DNA of 64,000 nucleotides. It comes from Hysterangium stoloniferum. Lineage: Eukaryota; Basidiomycota; Agaricomycetes; Hysterangiales; Hysterangiaceae. The number at the start of each line of letters is the position of its first letter. Position 1 is the stretch's first letter. A program made the translations under genes and the position numbers. Positions 48,309-58,847 of this stretch are shown piece after piece. The DNA is taken from contig WHVD01000192.1 of NCBI GenBank assembly GCA_015178975.1, forward strand, positions 62,001 to 126,000. The letters are read 5' to 3'. The notes under the pieces are model-generated. The model ran no database searches and was not told the DNA's origin. It worked only from the letters and a program-made list of their open reading frames with translations.

Positions 48309-48392
48309 ATTGATTGTATTTTATAATGAAATCTATGACAAATAACTAACTATTGGCACAAATACCCGAAAATATATTCATCCGCCGGCCAG

Positions 48393-49316
48393 TTTGCTTA
48401 ATAACCGATGCAAGCCTTTGGGCCAAGGACCGCCATCACTGGGAGACATCAACGCAGATCCCAGTTTGGTGGATGTGTTAGAAGGTCCCGCGTTCGTTAG
48501 CTTGAAACACATTGCAGGCTCCACGGATTTGGCACTTGTGCATGCATTACGAGAAGAGTCTAGGCATAACATATGCATTTGAACTGATACTTTTCAGCTG
48601 TAACCCACGCTTATTCAAAAGGGTTTTTGTGCTTCAATACATTTCCATTGAAAAAATGTGGTATGGGATGCGAGATTGTCTAATTTCTACGATTGCTTGT
48701 ATGGTCTTTGCATTTCGCCAAGGCAATTTTGAAGAGTACTAAACTAAAACCACTATTCCACTGCTAGTCCAGTGTATGCAGTTGTGGTCACGTTCGATCT
48801 GTTTCGTCGCACAACGTTAATATTGTTTGCCGAATTCATGATCGATATGAAATAGTACATGGGAGATTTGCCTTAATGATTGAGCGATAATGTCGATACA
48901 ATCGCATGAAGTAGATCTACTATGTACATTCGCGTACATTTCACTGAGTCCCAGGGAGTTAGGAGTGAGCGTATGATGTTATGGTGGTTGATGATGACAA
49001 GATAAGCAGACATAATAGTCCTGCCTGGCATATCAACTATACCCAACAATCTTCAAGTTGCTGAGTTTTGTATTTTTCTCCTCGCGAGTGTCTTTTATAC
49101 GTTCAAAGCCCAGTAGTAGATTCATGCATGAAACAAGCAGATATCTATGAATTACAAGTAAAGTGAAAAGAAGATGAGCTCCCAGCGTGTACATTCAGTC
49201 GGAGTGTCTTAAAATCGAGGTTGAGATGTTTTTGTGTTTGTGAGCTCTAGTACATGTTTTACAATTCAAGATGAAGCATGGAACGGTGTATCTCGAAACA
49301 CTACCAAGGTCGGTCC
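48393..49316. repeat. direct repeat with ankyrin-gene debris, copy 1
   Basis: Sequence from about 48466 to 49310 matches about 52846-53630 in the same orientation (shared words GATGTGTTAGA, GTATGGGATGCGAGATTGTC, TCGAAACACTACCAAGGT). It ends at the stop codon of the WW-like gene. This copy lacks the roughly 112 bp that encode an ankyrin repeat in copy 2. A short frame (SLVDVLEGPAFVSLKHIAG) survives. No working gene is seen. Confidence 0.7.
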
Positions 49317-52085
49317 CTAAACCTTATCATGCCATTTGCGAAAGAGGGCTAGAGGGGACGATAGCATTAAGATATTCCACAATGACTGCAGATCTTCTTC
49401 CAATTTGAGATCATCTTTCCAGAAGAATTGGATCACCCAAATAAGCGTGACCCCAAGGGCTAGAGTCACAAACGTGTCAGTAAGTGAGCTATGGCGGCAC
49501 ATATCATTTCACATACAGAGAGCTAGCGAGGCGAGGATTATTTCAGAATGTGTGCTGACGCCGGATTTGAAGACATACAGTAGTATCGCTGCAATGAACG
49601 ACACCATAGCCCACATAAGGAGCGCGTATGGAAGACTATACAGGATGGCCAAAGGCTGCAAGTCCAAAAAGGATTTGGATTTTCTATAGAGAAATTCATC
49701 CTATGAAAGGTATCGTCAAAAAGTCTATCTGGGGCGCTTGAGGATCACCACTAACACTGTCCGTTACTTGTTGACGATTGAATTTCTAATTGATCAAATT
49801 AAGTCAGAAGACGGACTTGAAGCAATTAAATGATAGACCTTGTGTTTCTTAAAACAAAAGGTCACGTCAGATAATGGGATATAGCAATATAGAGCATCAT
49901 TCCACGTACGCGTACATGCAGCAAGCCTATAACAATAGATGCTGTACTCAAAAGGGTAGATGCCATGCTACAAGTCACCGCGAGGTTTTCCTCTACAACT
50001 TGTTCGGTCGAATTGAAGACTGCCAAAAACCCCATATTCGCTTTCAATACACATGGGTTAGTCTTTTTACTACTGAGATGGACATTTGAAAGACGGTCAC
50101 CAGTTAACAATACAGTGGCCTATCGAATATAAGTGGGAGTACTGTGGGTCGAAATTAGCTTGAACATACTTGAAGAATCATATCTCCCCAGCTTTCGCAC
50201 AGCTGGCCCATGCACTTCTGCCATCCTTCAGCGTAAAGGACTTTACCAGAGTACAACTCGCGCAGGGTAGATAGCTGAACCGAGGGTGCATCGAATAATG
50301 CCAGAAAAACTAGCTTCATGAGTGGATGTGGCGTAGCCCACCCCTCGATTGCAATCTGTTTTCTGTGTAGTCTTGCCTCGGGCTCTCCATAGTAATTAAT
50401 AAAGCGAGCTTCATCTGACTCCAGTTTAATATGAACGAATAAATGGGAGCGACGGTTCACAACTTACATATTTGGGCCCATACTCTGCCTATCAACGCAA
50501 TTTTAAGTAGTGATGCACATCGTTGAGGTTATAATTACCTATGATTGCGGTCCGAGCAAGTCCGTGGTATTCTATGATTCAAATATCAAGTAAGGTCAAA
50601 TTGCGGTGTTTCGTACATGCACACACACCCTTTATGGTCTTCAAGCTCCAAAGAATGGTATCTACTGTTTGTCGATCATAAGGGCAGGTGTGCGTTGGGG
50701 AGGTTGTGATATCTTTTGTCCGAACCCTGTGAATAAGACTGTAGAACTGATCACACAAGATCTTACCAACAACGTTGAAGCTCAATGTGCTTATAAGCTC
50801 AGTTGACCATTTATCGGGGACAGTACGATGAGGAAAGTACTCTTGATGACGCCAGTAAAGTTTCCGAATCTTTAATTCTGTTCATGTTTGTAACCATTCT
50901 AAATTGAAAGATGGGACGTCTCGAGAATGTACTTACGAAGATGATCGTATCCAGTAAACGAGTCCCTAAATGGATAATCGTCGTCGCCATCAGGGAGGTC
51001 ATGGAGCCAAAAGATTGAAGTCCTCTCGTGATGTACGAAATAGTAGGAATCTTGGTCCTTATCTTGGGCCATATCTACAGATACGACTAAGTCGACATCA
51101 GAACCATTAAAGTCCCCGTGATCCAGTGCATTCAACAACTCAAAGAGCAGCTGTACAAAGTCCATGACACGAGTCGCCACGTCCTTCTCCCAGACATTGT
51201 TTTCTGTGATGACGGCAAAATAGGGGCATTCTGTCCATTTTGTTATAAAATAAGGTTGTCCCTCGGGGTGGATATGCATTTCCCAACCGGGTGGGATGTC
51301 TGCATATCTATGGTTATAGCAGATCGCATTAGCACCGCGTTTAGGAGCAAAAGGTCAATAGTGTTTACCTTCCACGAGTTGAGGAGGGGGGGCCAGCATG
51401 AATAGGTACACTGGCGGATGTTGGACTAGTTCTATTGTAAGCATATATCGGTATAAACCAGTAATCAAACTGACCACTCGCGATCCGCATATCGTCGGCT
51501 CAATTCTGGATTTGAAGGTTTCGGCTTCGAGGCAAGGGACGTGACGAACGTTGAACTAGCTGACGAATGTAGTACTTGTAGTGAGTCACCCAAGTCGGTT
51601 TCACCCAACTCGAATCCAATGCACTCTTCCTCTTCACCGATGGTGAAGGGTTCGGACAGCTTCCCTTTTTTCCATGAGGGAGCGAACGAAGAAGGTGAAG
51701 CAACAAGGGTGGCAAGGGAGTCCGCTGTTGATCGACGTCCTCCAATGTTGATCTCAAGCCGGGGTCTTGGTGGGGGAGTGATGGCAGCGACAGATGCAGA
51801 GGTCGAGGGCAAGCTCGGACATTGTGACGCCGAAGCACTTGAAGGGGATTCAACAAACTTGGCAGTAGGCATGACACTTGTACAGATGACGGTGTCAGAA
51901 ATACCATCTGCCAAATTTCTTTCCGGTCGATCTATATGGTCGGGGATCGTCGGTTTGGTGTTGGCGGACACGAATGGTACCAGCAGTCGCCATAGACGGA
52001 GGATAACCCGCAAAAGCGCTTGACTGCCTCTGAGTCCCCTAAAGAAGGACAAAAATGTCTGCCATATGTGTTTGGGTAGATACAT
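49317..52085 (-). CDS. WW-like multi-pass membrane protein, mushroom-type
   Basis: At least twelve exons. Resolved on the minus strand: 51475-52085, 51369-51425, 50937-51307, 50767-50877, about 50629-50712, 50539-50571, 50468-50488, 50170-50414, 50101-50119, 49910-50040; then the exon giving LAILYSLPYALLMW (about 49510-49670) and a last exon ending at 49317. The N-terminus (WQTFLSFFRG) is followed by a low-complexity Ser/Pro region. Then comes IPPGWEMHIHPEGQPYF, which looks like the first strand of a WW module, and YWRHQEYFP. An EYHGLARTAIIG word and ARFINYYGEPEARL precede several hydrophobic helices. I know this architecture from large families in Agaricomycetes; its function is not known to me. 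Exon 7 is only 21 nt. The 49690-49909 part is not fully resolved. Confidence 0.75.
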
Positions 52086-52845
52086 ATTGTATGTGACGAA
52101 AAATCATCTGCTTCCACATCTATTTTATGGAATCCTATTGCTGTGCGGTGTGGCAGCTGCCTCGTGTTAAAGAAGACTCGTCTGAGCGCTCACAAGTATA
52201 GTAATCGATAAGACAAAAAAAGGCAGACTTTCTACTTCCAGATGATTTATGTCACGGTCACAATTTGATGTGTATTCCAGAGAAAAAATAAAAAATACAA
52301 GTTAATAGGACGATCCTTGCCTAATCAGGATTGCTGGCAGATGCGGTATAAGTTTTCTCGCTGTCTAGGCCAGAGATATAGTGCATCTCTAATGGAAGTA
52401 TTTACGTCTTGTCCATCCCCGTGACTGTCGCATGAATTGACACTGCCTTCCAGGGGCTTAACACAGATTTAAAGCTTTTATGCGGCAGGCTGTGCGGCTT
52501 CTCGTTACCAAAACATTGGCAATGCGAAGATGGTGGGCTTCTCTACAAATGTAGTCACTCCCTCAACACTCAAAATGAGTGTTCCGGCCTCTACCAAATA
52601 ATATATCTCAACTCTATTCCGCTGATAAAGCGAAACAGGACTTATGGCTCTTACGTTTAGGCTACGCTCCTTTCTCAACCTTCCACCTTTGTCCTGGTTT
52701 GTAATTTGCAGCTTTTGAGGACTCATTCGTGGCTAAAGGGTGTAGTTGTTCGCATTACATAGTTCTATAATACTTGGGAAGGGTTTCCCTTTATTTATTG
52801 TCCTTTGTTGAAAACTTCTCAACCCCCAGTTCACCCCATGGGGAT
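52086..52845. other. promoter side of WW-like gene, no gene seen
   Basis: This is the 5-prime flank of the minus-strand WW-like gene followed by unassigned sequence. Open frames are short, with no motif or codon pattern I can support. Confidence 0.4.
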
Positions 52846-53032
52846 GTGTTAGATGGTACCATGTTCGGTAGCTTGAAACAAATTGCAGGTCATTATAGCA
52901 CACTACTTGCAGCAGCATCATACAAGGGTCACATGGAAGTGGTCCAGGCCCTCCTTGCCCATGGTGCGGATCGCAATGTTCAGGGAGGCTCCACGTACTG
53001 GGTACTTGGATGCATTACGAAAAGAGTCTAGG
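52846..53032 (+). pseudogene. ankyrin-repeat gene fragment
   Basis: The plus frame reads one clear ankyrin repeat (STLLAAASYKGHMEVVQALL, then AHGADRNVQGG) and then runs into a stop. One isolated repeat with no upstream partner suggests the 3-prime stub of an ankyrin (perhaps NLR-type) gene, which are numerous in mushrooms. The flanking repeat occurs also at 48.4 kb without this segment. Confidence 0.65.
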
Positions 53033-53640
53033 CATAAAATATGCCTTTGAAATGATACATTTCACCTTCGACCCATGCTTATGCATAAAAGCTTCTGTGC
53101 TTCAATACATTTCCATTTAAAAAATCTAGTATGGGATGCGAGATTGTCTCTTATCTACAATTCCTCGTATGGCGGGTATTGTCTCTGCATTTCTCCAAGA
53201 AAAATTTAAAGAGTAATAAACTAAAACCACTATTTCAGCGCTAGTCCAGTGGATACAGTTGTGATCAGGTTCGATGTGTTTCCCGTCGCATAACATTAAT
53301 ATTGTTCGCTCAATACATGGCCAATATGAAATAGTACATGGGAGATTTGCCTTAATCATTGAGCCATAATGTCGATACAATCGCATAAAGTAGTCTACTG
53401 TGTACATTCGCATATATTTCACTGAGACCTAGGAGTGAGTTGGGAGTGCGCGTATGATGTTATGATACTTGATAACAAGATAAGCTCCCTGCGAGTACGT
53501 TCAGTCGGAGTGTCTTAAAAATCAAGGTTGAGATGTTTTTGTGTTTGTGAGCTCTAGTACATGTTTTACAATTCAAGGTGAAACATGGAATGGTATATCT
53601 CGAAACACTACCAAGGTTGGTCCCTAACCTTGTTGAACGA
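53033..53640. repeat. direct repeat, copy 2
   Basis: Matches about 48575-49320 in the same orientation, with one internal deletion of about 150 bp near 53470. The match stops where copy 1 enters the last exon of the WW-like gene. No gene is present. Confidence 0.7.
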
Positions 53641-53970
53641 CACCATTGAAATCCACCGGCCAAAATCGACTGACCCAAGACCATCCAACTTTAATCTTCG
53701 GGCAGGGGCATCTGGTATCACTAACGTATCTCTGATGGTGCCTAGTAACATATGTGGTAGAATATATAAACTAAAGGACCACAGTAGTATCACCTCAGTC
53801 CATTATACAATATATGAGACTGAGGTGAGTTAAGATTGTTATGTATTCATGCACAATGTAACTAATAACCACCCATTAGTTATATTGTTATTAGGTATAT
53901 AAAATACATTCAGTCCATTATATGATATACAAGACTGAGTTATATTGTCATTAGGGTTACTTTTCTAACA
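53641..53970. repeat. LTR remnant ending at a Copia primer site
   Basis: An 11-bp inverted repeat (TCACCTCAGTC and its complement) lies at about 53789-53827. The sequence ends CTTTTCTAACA at 53970, directly followed by GGTTATGGGCC (53971-53981), the initiator-Met primer site seen after other Copia LTRs. The LTR start is unclear; TGTTATGTATTC at 53837 is one candidate. Confidence 0.5.
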
Positions 53971-54395
53971 GGTTATGGGCCTTATTTCATCTACCTGGAA
54001 CATAATCTACCATCACAACAAGTTAGACTGTAACCCCCTTCCCCCTACCTTCTTGAAATGGCTGCCTCTGCAACAGCCTCTGTGGACAACATTGCCCCCT
54101 CCATCACTACTCTCTGCACCAATGTCATTTACTCTGGCCCTAAATTAGACAAACCACAATCCAACTATCAGATGTGGCTTTGAGCTGCAACTTTGTTCAT
54201 GATGCTGACTCATTTTCATGGCTATGCCAAGGGCTATTGTGCAGCCCAGACCTGAACACCCTCACACCCATGCCAACTGGGAGAGTAATAATTCCCTGGC
54301 AGCTGCCCTCATTGCTCACAGATGTTAATGTCAAAAGGTTTCGACAATCACATAAGATAAGATCAAGAGGTAGATTAATAATACAGATAACTAAT
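53971..54395 (+). pseudogene. Copia Gag remnant
   Basis: After the primer site an ATG at about 54058 opens a Gag-like start (MAASATASVDNIAPSI, then LDKPQSNYQMWL) that hits TGA at once and decays into further stops. A TGTTA-family solo LTR then interrupts the remnant at 54396. Confidence 0.55.
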
Positions 54396-54970
54396 TGTTA
54401 TGACCTGTGCGCTTGGCACACTGTTGGCACTGATCAGACCTCACGCAAACTCCAGTCACTTGCAAACCATTGGTATCCCAACTAACCCCATTAAGCACCT
54501 TCATTGTTCCCGATTGGTATTTCCATCTGCCCCTTATTCTATACAACCACTTTACATCCAGATTTATAATGTTCCATCTGTTGGTCTCCATCTTCATGTC
54601 ACTCTATATGTAGTTCCACCTTCTCCATTAGTACTTTCCTTTGTTCTGTTCTCATTTGGACAAGTGCCAGTTTTCCATATATAAGCCACTCATGTATTGT
54701 AGTATTAGGACAATCAGAATATTGACTCAGAACACTCCTTATAGTCTTGCTCTAAATATTCCGCTCTCCACCTCTGCTTGCACTCACTCACTCTTGGTCT
54801 CCAACCCTTTGACCTCCAACTATCCTTTGGCTTCCAATCAGTGACTTACCGAGAGGAATACACAACAGGACTAGTTTTCCACCTGCCCAAAATTTAAGGA
54901 CACCTGATAGTAACTTGTGAGGGTGCAGCACATAAGCTGAAGCCAAGTCCTTCTGTTTAGTCCCCATCAC

Positions 54971-55052
54971 TAATGGTTAACACCCCTGCTATATATGCAG
55001 AAGCCCTGGGTTCAATCCCCAGTCTGGCCATTCATTTTCTACACTTTTAACA
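54971..55052 (+). repeat. 5-prime terminal repeat of miniature element
   Basis: 82 bp, the same in every base as 55254-55335. It carries the B-box word GGTTCAATCC but only part of the A box, because the upstream bases come from the host LTR. Confidence 0.88.
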
Positions 55053-55065
55053 GGTTATGGGCCCC
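55053..55065 (+). promoter_or_regulatory. primer-binding site of miniature element
   Basis: GGTTATGGGCCCC abuts the terminal repeat and is complementary to the anticodon arm of initiator tRNA-Met, as in both Copia elements of this window. Confidence 0.75.
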
Positions 55066-55241
55066 GCTGTGTGCTATAGGGCATGGTTCCTGTGTGTAGA
55101 GTGAACAGCTATATTTGTGTGTGGTATAGTGGACAAGTCTGGACAAAAGAGCCAGAGAGGACCTATATCTGCTTATAGTATAGTTGAGTGCTAGCATTAA
55201 GGGAGTGTGTTAGATTGAGTAATGCTAGCAGTGCTTCCCAG

Positions 55242-55313
55242 GGTCAGGTGGTGTAATGGTTAACACCCCTGCTATATATGCAGAAGCCCTGGGTTCAATC
55301 CCCAGTCTGGCCA
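55242..55313 (+). ncRNA. tRNA-like cloverleaf spanning internal/LTR boundary
   Basis: The stretch folds as a complete tRNA. Acceptor GGTCAGG pairs with TCTGGCC over seven pairs including two G-U; the D stem is GTGT/ACAC; the anticodon stem is four pairs with loop TATATAT; the T arm CTGGG-TTCAATC-CCCAG is perfect; the discriminator is A. The A box (TGGTGTAATGG) and B box (GGTTCAATCC) match polymerase III consensus, and T4 runs follow within 10-25 bp. The loop has A where tRNAs have U33, so it is probably not a decoding tRNA (a UAU anticodon would be read formally). The first 12 nt lie in the internal region and the rest in the 3-prime repeat. It could be a promoter, a processing site, or a captured tRNA. 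Confidence 0.7.
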
Positions 55314-55335
55314 TTCATTTTCTACACTTTTAACA
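55254..55335 (+). repeat. 3-prime terminal repeat of miniature element
   Basis: 82 bp identical to 54971-55052. The preceding bases AGGGTCAGGTGGTG are purine-rich and could act as a second-strand primer, though they are not a clean purine tract. Confidence 0.88.
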
Positions 55336-55379
55336 ATCACTCTACCAACATCAGTCAGTTTTCTGGTATTAACACTAAT

Positions 55380-56694
55380 ATAAATGGAGAGATTTTCTGA
55401 CTGAGGTCCTTTGCTCTTTCATTGCCCTTTTATGCCTTTTTTCATTAACCTATGATTAAACTATGACCTATGAATGAAATCATATATGACATTGAAATGA
55501 GATAAGTCAAATGTAAGTCAAATTAATTTGAGGGTGTCAAAGATGTCAAATAGAATGTCGAGTCAGAATTTGTGTTGAAGATAAATCAATGTGTCAAAGA
55601 TGAGTTGAAGAGTTGTTGAAAGTTACCTTGAATATTTTGTGACAATGTTGTGACAGTGACAGTTGTGACAACAGGCTCCAGAACCAGCCCATAAGCCCTA
55701 AGCTTAACACTCAGGTCATATAAAGTATGTATGTTTGGATAAATAGTTGAGACTAAATTCTCCCCTGTGGTCCACACAGCATGTGTCAATTGTACTAGAT
55801 TTTTTGGGTTTGCGAACAATGTAGCATGTGATTGATGGGTAACCGGGTATAGTATTACTGGTAGTAGGTACTTAAACTAGGTACTTGTACTCTAAACTTC
55901 ATACGTTTTCAACGTGTTCTATCTACCAAAACCGAGTCAAGTGTATTACGAACTCGCGAATTCTAACAAATTGTGAATCACAGTGAATCACACTGTATCC
56001 AGTTCCTGTTTGAGCTTCTGCATCCTCTAATCTCCCTGCTGCCTATGGAAACTCTTCAAGATTGACCTAAAGAGATGAGTCATTGTTTTCAGCCTTGCTA
56101 GCTGTCAGACACAACACTTGTTTGGCAACAGTCCCAGAACTTGTAGCTTGGCTGCCAAAAAACTGCTCATCTTTGGGATCCCCAAGATCTTCAATTATTG
56201 CATTTGAGGATTTGCATGTGGCTGCCTTAAATGAAGAACAAGATGCCTCATCCCTTGTTTTAGATGTGCCATTTGGGTGGGCATTCTGTTCACAAAGATG
56301 GAGGAAACACTGTAAAGCTAGTATAACTGAGACACTGGACACAACAGGTGAATCAGTGGGATATTACCAGGTAATAAAGCCATCTAACCCATAAGACCAG
56401 GCTTGGAGGATGGTCACATTTTATTGAATATACAAAATTTCACTGAATAATCCTCATATTTTTAAGTAAGACTATTCCTTCTGGCTGTTACGACCAGAAT
56501 TCCAGCCAGACTCCAGGCACTAACTTATATGCACCCGTGCCCTATACACACTGATTCTCAGTTTACCGGAATTCCCACTGGACTCTGTACGTCAGACTTG
56601 TCCACATTCAACTTTGTTACATCCCATATCAGTCACCGGAATACCCGCCAGACTCTGTCCCTCCTAGATTATTTGGGTTAACCTAGATTATTTG
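55380..56694. other. repeat debris, no supported gene
   Basis: Frames at 56083-56394 (+) and 56067-56342 (-) are open but carry no recognisable motif. 56416-56480 holds the roughly 80-bp repeat also found at 30.55 and 61.55 kb. At about 56486-56660 lies a partial LTR start (TGTTACGACCAGAATTCC...) that duplicates 56695-56875. A word TTATTTGGGTTAACCTAGA follows and recurs at 57.52 and 61.73 kb. Confidence 0.45.
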
Positions 56695-57519
56695 TGTTAT
56701 GACCAGAATTCCTGCTGGACTCCAGGCACTAACTTATATGCACCCATGCCCTATACACACTGATTCTCAGTTTACTGGAATTCCTGCTGGACTCCATACA
56801 TCAGACTTGTCCACATTCGACTTTGTTACATCGTATATCAGTCACCGGAATACCTGCCAGACTCCGTCCCTGTCTATGTCTGACCTCATCCCACACATCA
56901 GTCACTGGATCTTACTCAGAAAACCTGTCATCTCTCTAACTGAGCCCCATTCCCATTTTAGTGAAATGACCTGTCACAATTTGGACTCCGCTCCCGCTCT
57001 GTTTCCCATTATGGTTTATGATTTGTCACAATTCGGACTCCACTCCATTCCATCCCGTTCCTAACACCAAATTTGGTGTTTACTATTCTCATTTTATGTT
57101 TTGCTAGTTTCATTTCATCATTACTGGATTTGATATGTTATTCATTCCATGGTCTATATAGTCTGGCAGATGTTGTACATACAATCCAGTCAGAAAATCA
57201 GCTTAGATTCCCCCCAGTAATCTAATACATTTTCTGCTCTCAACTCCTCCTTGAATTACACTGCTCTCACTAGTGGGAGCCCACAGGCTCCAACGCATCT
57301 ATCTCTCTTATTTAACTCAACTCCCCGACCTCTCAATCCACGACCTCTGACCTACAACCCCTTGACCCATGAACCCTGTCTGGACTCCCCGGGATTCCCA
57401 TCTGCCTGTCTGAAATTGGACAACACAACCTCGTGAGGGCACAGCCTATAAGCTGAAGCCAAGTCCTACCGGATATCCTGCGGGTTTCTCTGGAAACCCA
57501 TTGTGTACGTACCCTAACA
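56695..57519 (+). mobile_element. solo LTR (TGTTA...TAACA family)
   Basis: 825 bp from TGTTATGACCAG to TACCCTAACA with a perfect 5-bp target duplication ATTTG (56690-56694, 57520-57524). It contains the family block TATAAGCTGAAGCCAAGTCC. It is the same orientation as 54396 and 62716. Confidence 0.88.
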
Positions 57520-57535
57520 ATTTGGGTTAACCTAG

Positions 57536-57880
57536 ATTATTTGGGTTATGACTTAATATTTGGGTTATGATGTATTCTCTTGTATACAAGCAAACTTTCA
57601 AATATATTTCATATAATTTAAATTTAGTTGGTTTAGAGAGTTAACCAGAACTATCTGGGGTGCCAATCCCCATTGTGCAATTTATTCCAAAAGAATAATC
57701 TACAAATGATTTTTTGACTAAATTTTGTCAGATATAGGATAAATATTAATATTTTTGTATTCTTCAGAGTGATACCTAATCAACTGAATTTGATTAAATA
57801 TTAATTCTACAGCAAACAATATAAATATATATACTTTAGTAGATAAATAACTTTTAAAGTTTTGGGTTATCCTCCCTTTG
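57536..57880. repeat. AT-rich direct repeat, copy 1
   Basis: About 345 bp matching 61755-62105 in the same orientation with few differences (shared words GATGTATTCTCTTGTAT, TTAACCAGAACTATCTGGG, TAAAGTTTTGGGTTATCCTCC). Non-coding; identity of the parent element unknown. Confidence 0.7.
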
Positions 57881-58847
57881 AAATTTAAGATTTATCCAGG
57901 ATGCAGAATAATTGACAGTCTTACTCAGATCAGCTTTGATTATGAGGCTGAGTATTAATCAAAGAATTTCAACAGTCAAAATATGGAACTCACTGTTGGT
58001 TATGCCAGTTGTCTTTAATCATTATAATATCAAATGTTTACTAATAAAAGCAATATTGCTACAAAACTTCATCTTTAAATAGTGTATCTATTCTAAGACT
58101 ATTATGTATATGTATTGTTATCCACCAACCTTGAGAAATAATTCTCCATGTTACATCCTAAACAATTCAGAGTCAATTAATAGACCCTATTGTATATAGT
58201 TTTCCAATTTATGTAAACACGACAGTATGGTGTCTAGCCAAGTCTAGCAAAGATAGTTAGCTCTCCTAGACAATATAGACAGCATACTTACTGATCTTCC
58301 CACTTTCCTGATGAAGGCCTCCACTCTGTGAGTGAGTTGGAATGTCTGTTTTGAGTTAGGAACTCACAGAATACCCTGCAGAACTCCTGAAGACCTCCCA
58401 GCATTGTCTTCTGAATGTTGTTGCTCTCTTCTAGCAACACATTCTGGGCCTCTATGCCTGCCACTCTCTGGCCCAGGACCTCATCTAAGGCCCCCAGCCA
58501 TTCCATGTGCCATCCCACTTCCAGGACCTGGACCCTGTGGCCTCCTGCACAAGGGAGCACTTTGCTTTCAAGTGCACAAAGGGCCAACAGACCAGAACAC
58601 TGTGAGTCATTTTTTGACTCTAGCGGGGCTGGGCTGGAGGGAACCTCTCCACCTTCTGTCATTTTTAGTCAATATATAGCTCCCCATGGACCACCCACCT
58701 ATATTTTGTTGAAGAGTCTCCAGTTCCCACTCAGACCTGGACTCCACTTCTGCTTCTTTGCACTAATGGGAGACTGTCAGTAAGGCTTCTAAAAATAAAT
58801 GTATACTTACTTTACCCACAGCAATCATGGATGCCTTGGCACATTCG
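57881..58847. other. AT-rich sequence and one doubtful Gag-like frame
   Basis: To about 58250 the sequence is AT-rich and non-coding. A minus-strand frame at 58288-58662 (124 codons) has a helical stretch (LEESNNIQKTMLGGLQEFCR) that recalls Gag coiled-coil regions of Gypsy-type elements, but no zinc knuckle or pol is near. I treat it as possible relic sequence and not a gene. Confidence 0.3.

Larger units (their letters stand above)
54971..55335 (+). mobile_element. 365-bp miniature LTR retrotransposon (TRIM-like)
   Basis: Two 82-bp terminal repeats identical by eye (54971-55052, 55254-55335) flank 201 bp. The element is bounded by a perfect 5-bp duplication ATCAC (54966-54970, 55336-55340), and removing it with one ATCAC restores the host LTR reading. 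GGTTATGGGCCCC (55053-55065) sits directly after the first repeat, as a primer site should. There is no coding capacity, so it must borrow enzymes in trans, most plausibly from a Copia element with the same primer site. The repeats end CTTTTAACA but begin TAATGG, so the usual TG start is lacking unless the true edge is shifted. Confidence 0.85.
54396..55374 (+). mobile_element. solo LTR (TGTTA...TAACA) hosting a miniature element
   Basis: TGTTATGACC...GGTATTAACA with a perfect 5-bp target duplication CTAAT (54391-54395, 55375-55379). Without the nested insertion it is about 609 bp. It shares the AAGCTGAAGCCAAGTCC block with its relatives. At the position where relatives carry minisatellites it has only a few degenerate words (CTTTGACCTCCAAC). 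Confidence 0.9.

Noticed and set aside
51541..52023. 160-codon plus-strand frame
   Set aside because: Antisense to the Ser/Pro-rich first exon of the WW-like gene, whose exons splice in frame.
54971..55041. Second tRNA gene in the first terminal repeat
   Set aside because: The 5-prime acceptor strand and most of the A box are missing there; only the B box and T arm remain.
57525..57570. Telomere-like repeats (TTGGGTTA words)
   Set aside because: The words are few, irregular and embedded in an interspersed repeat, not a terminal TTAGGG array.
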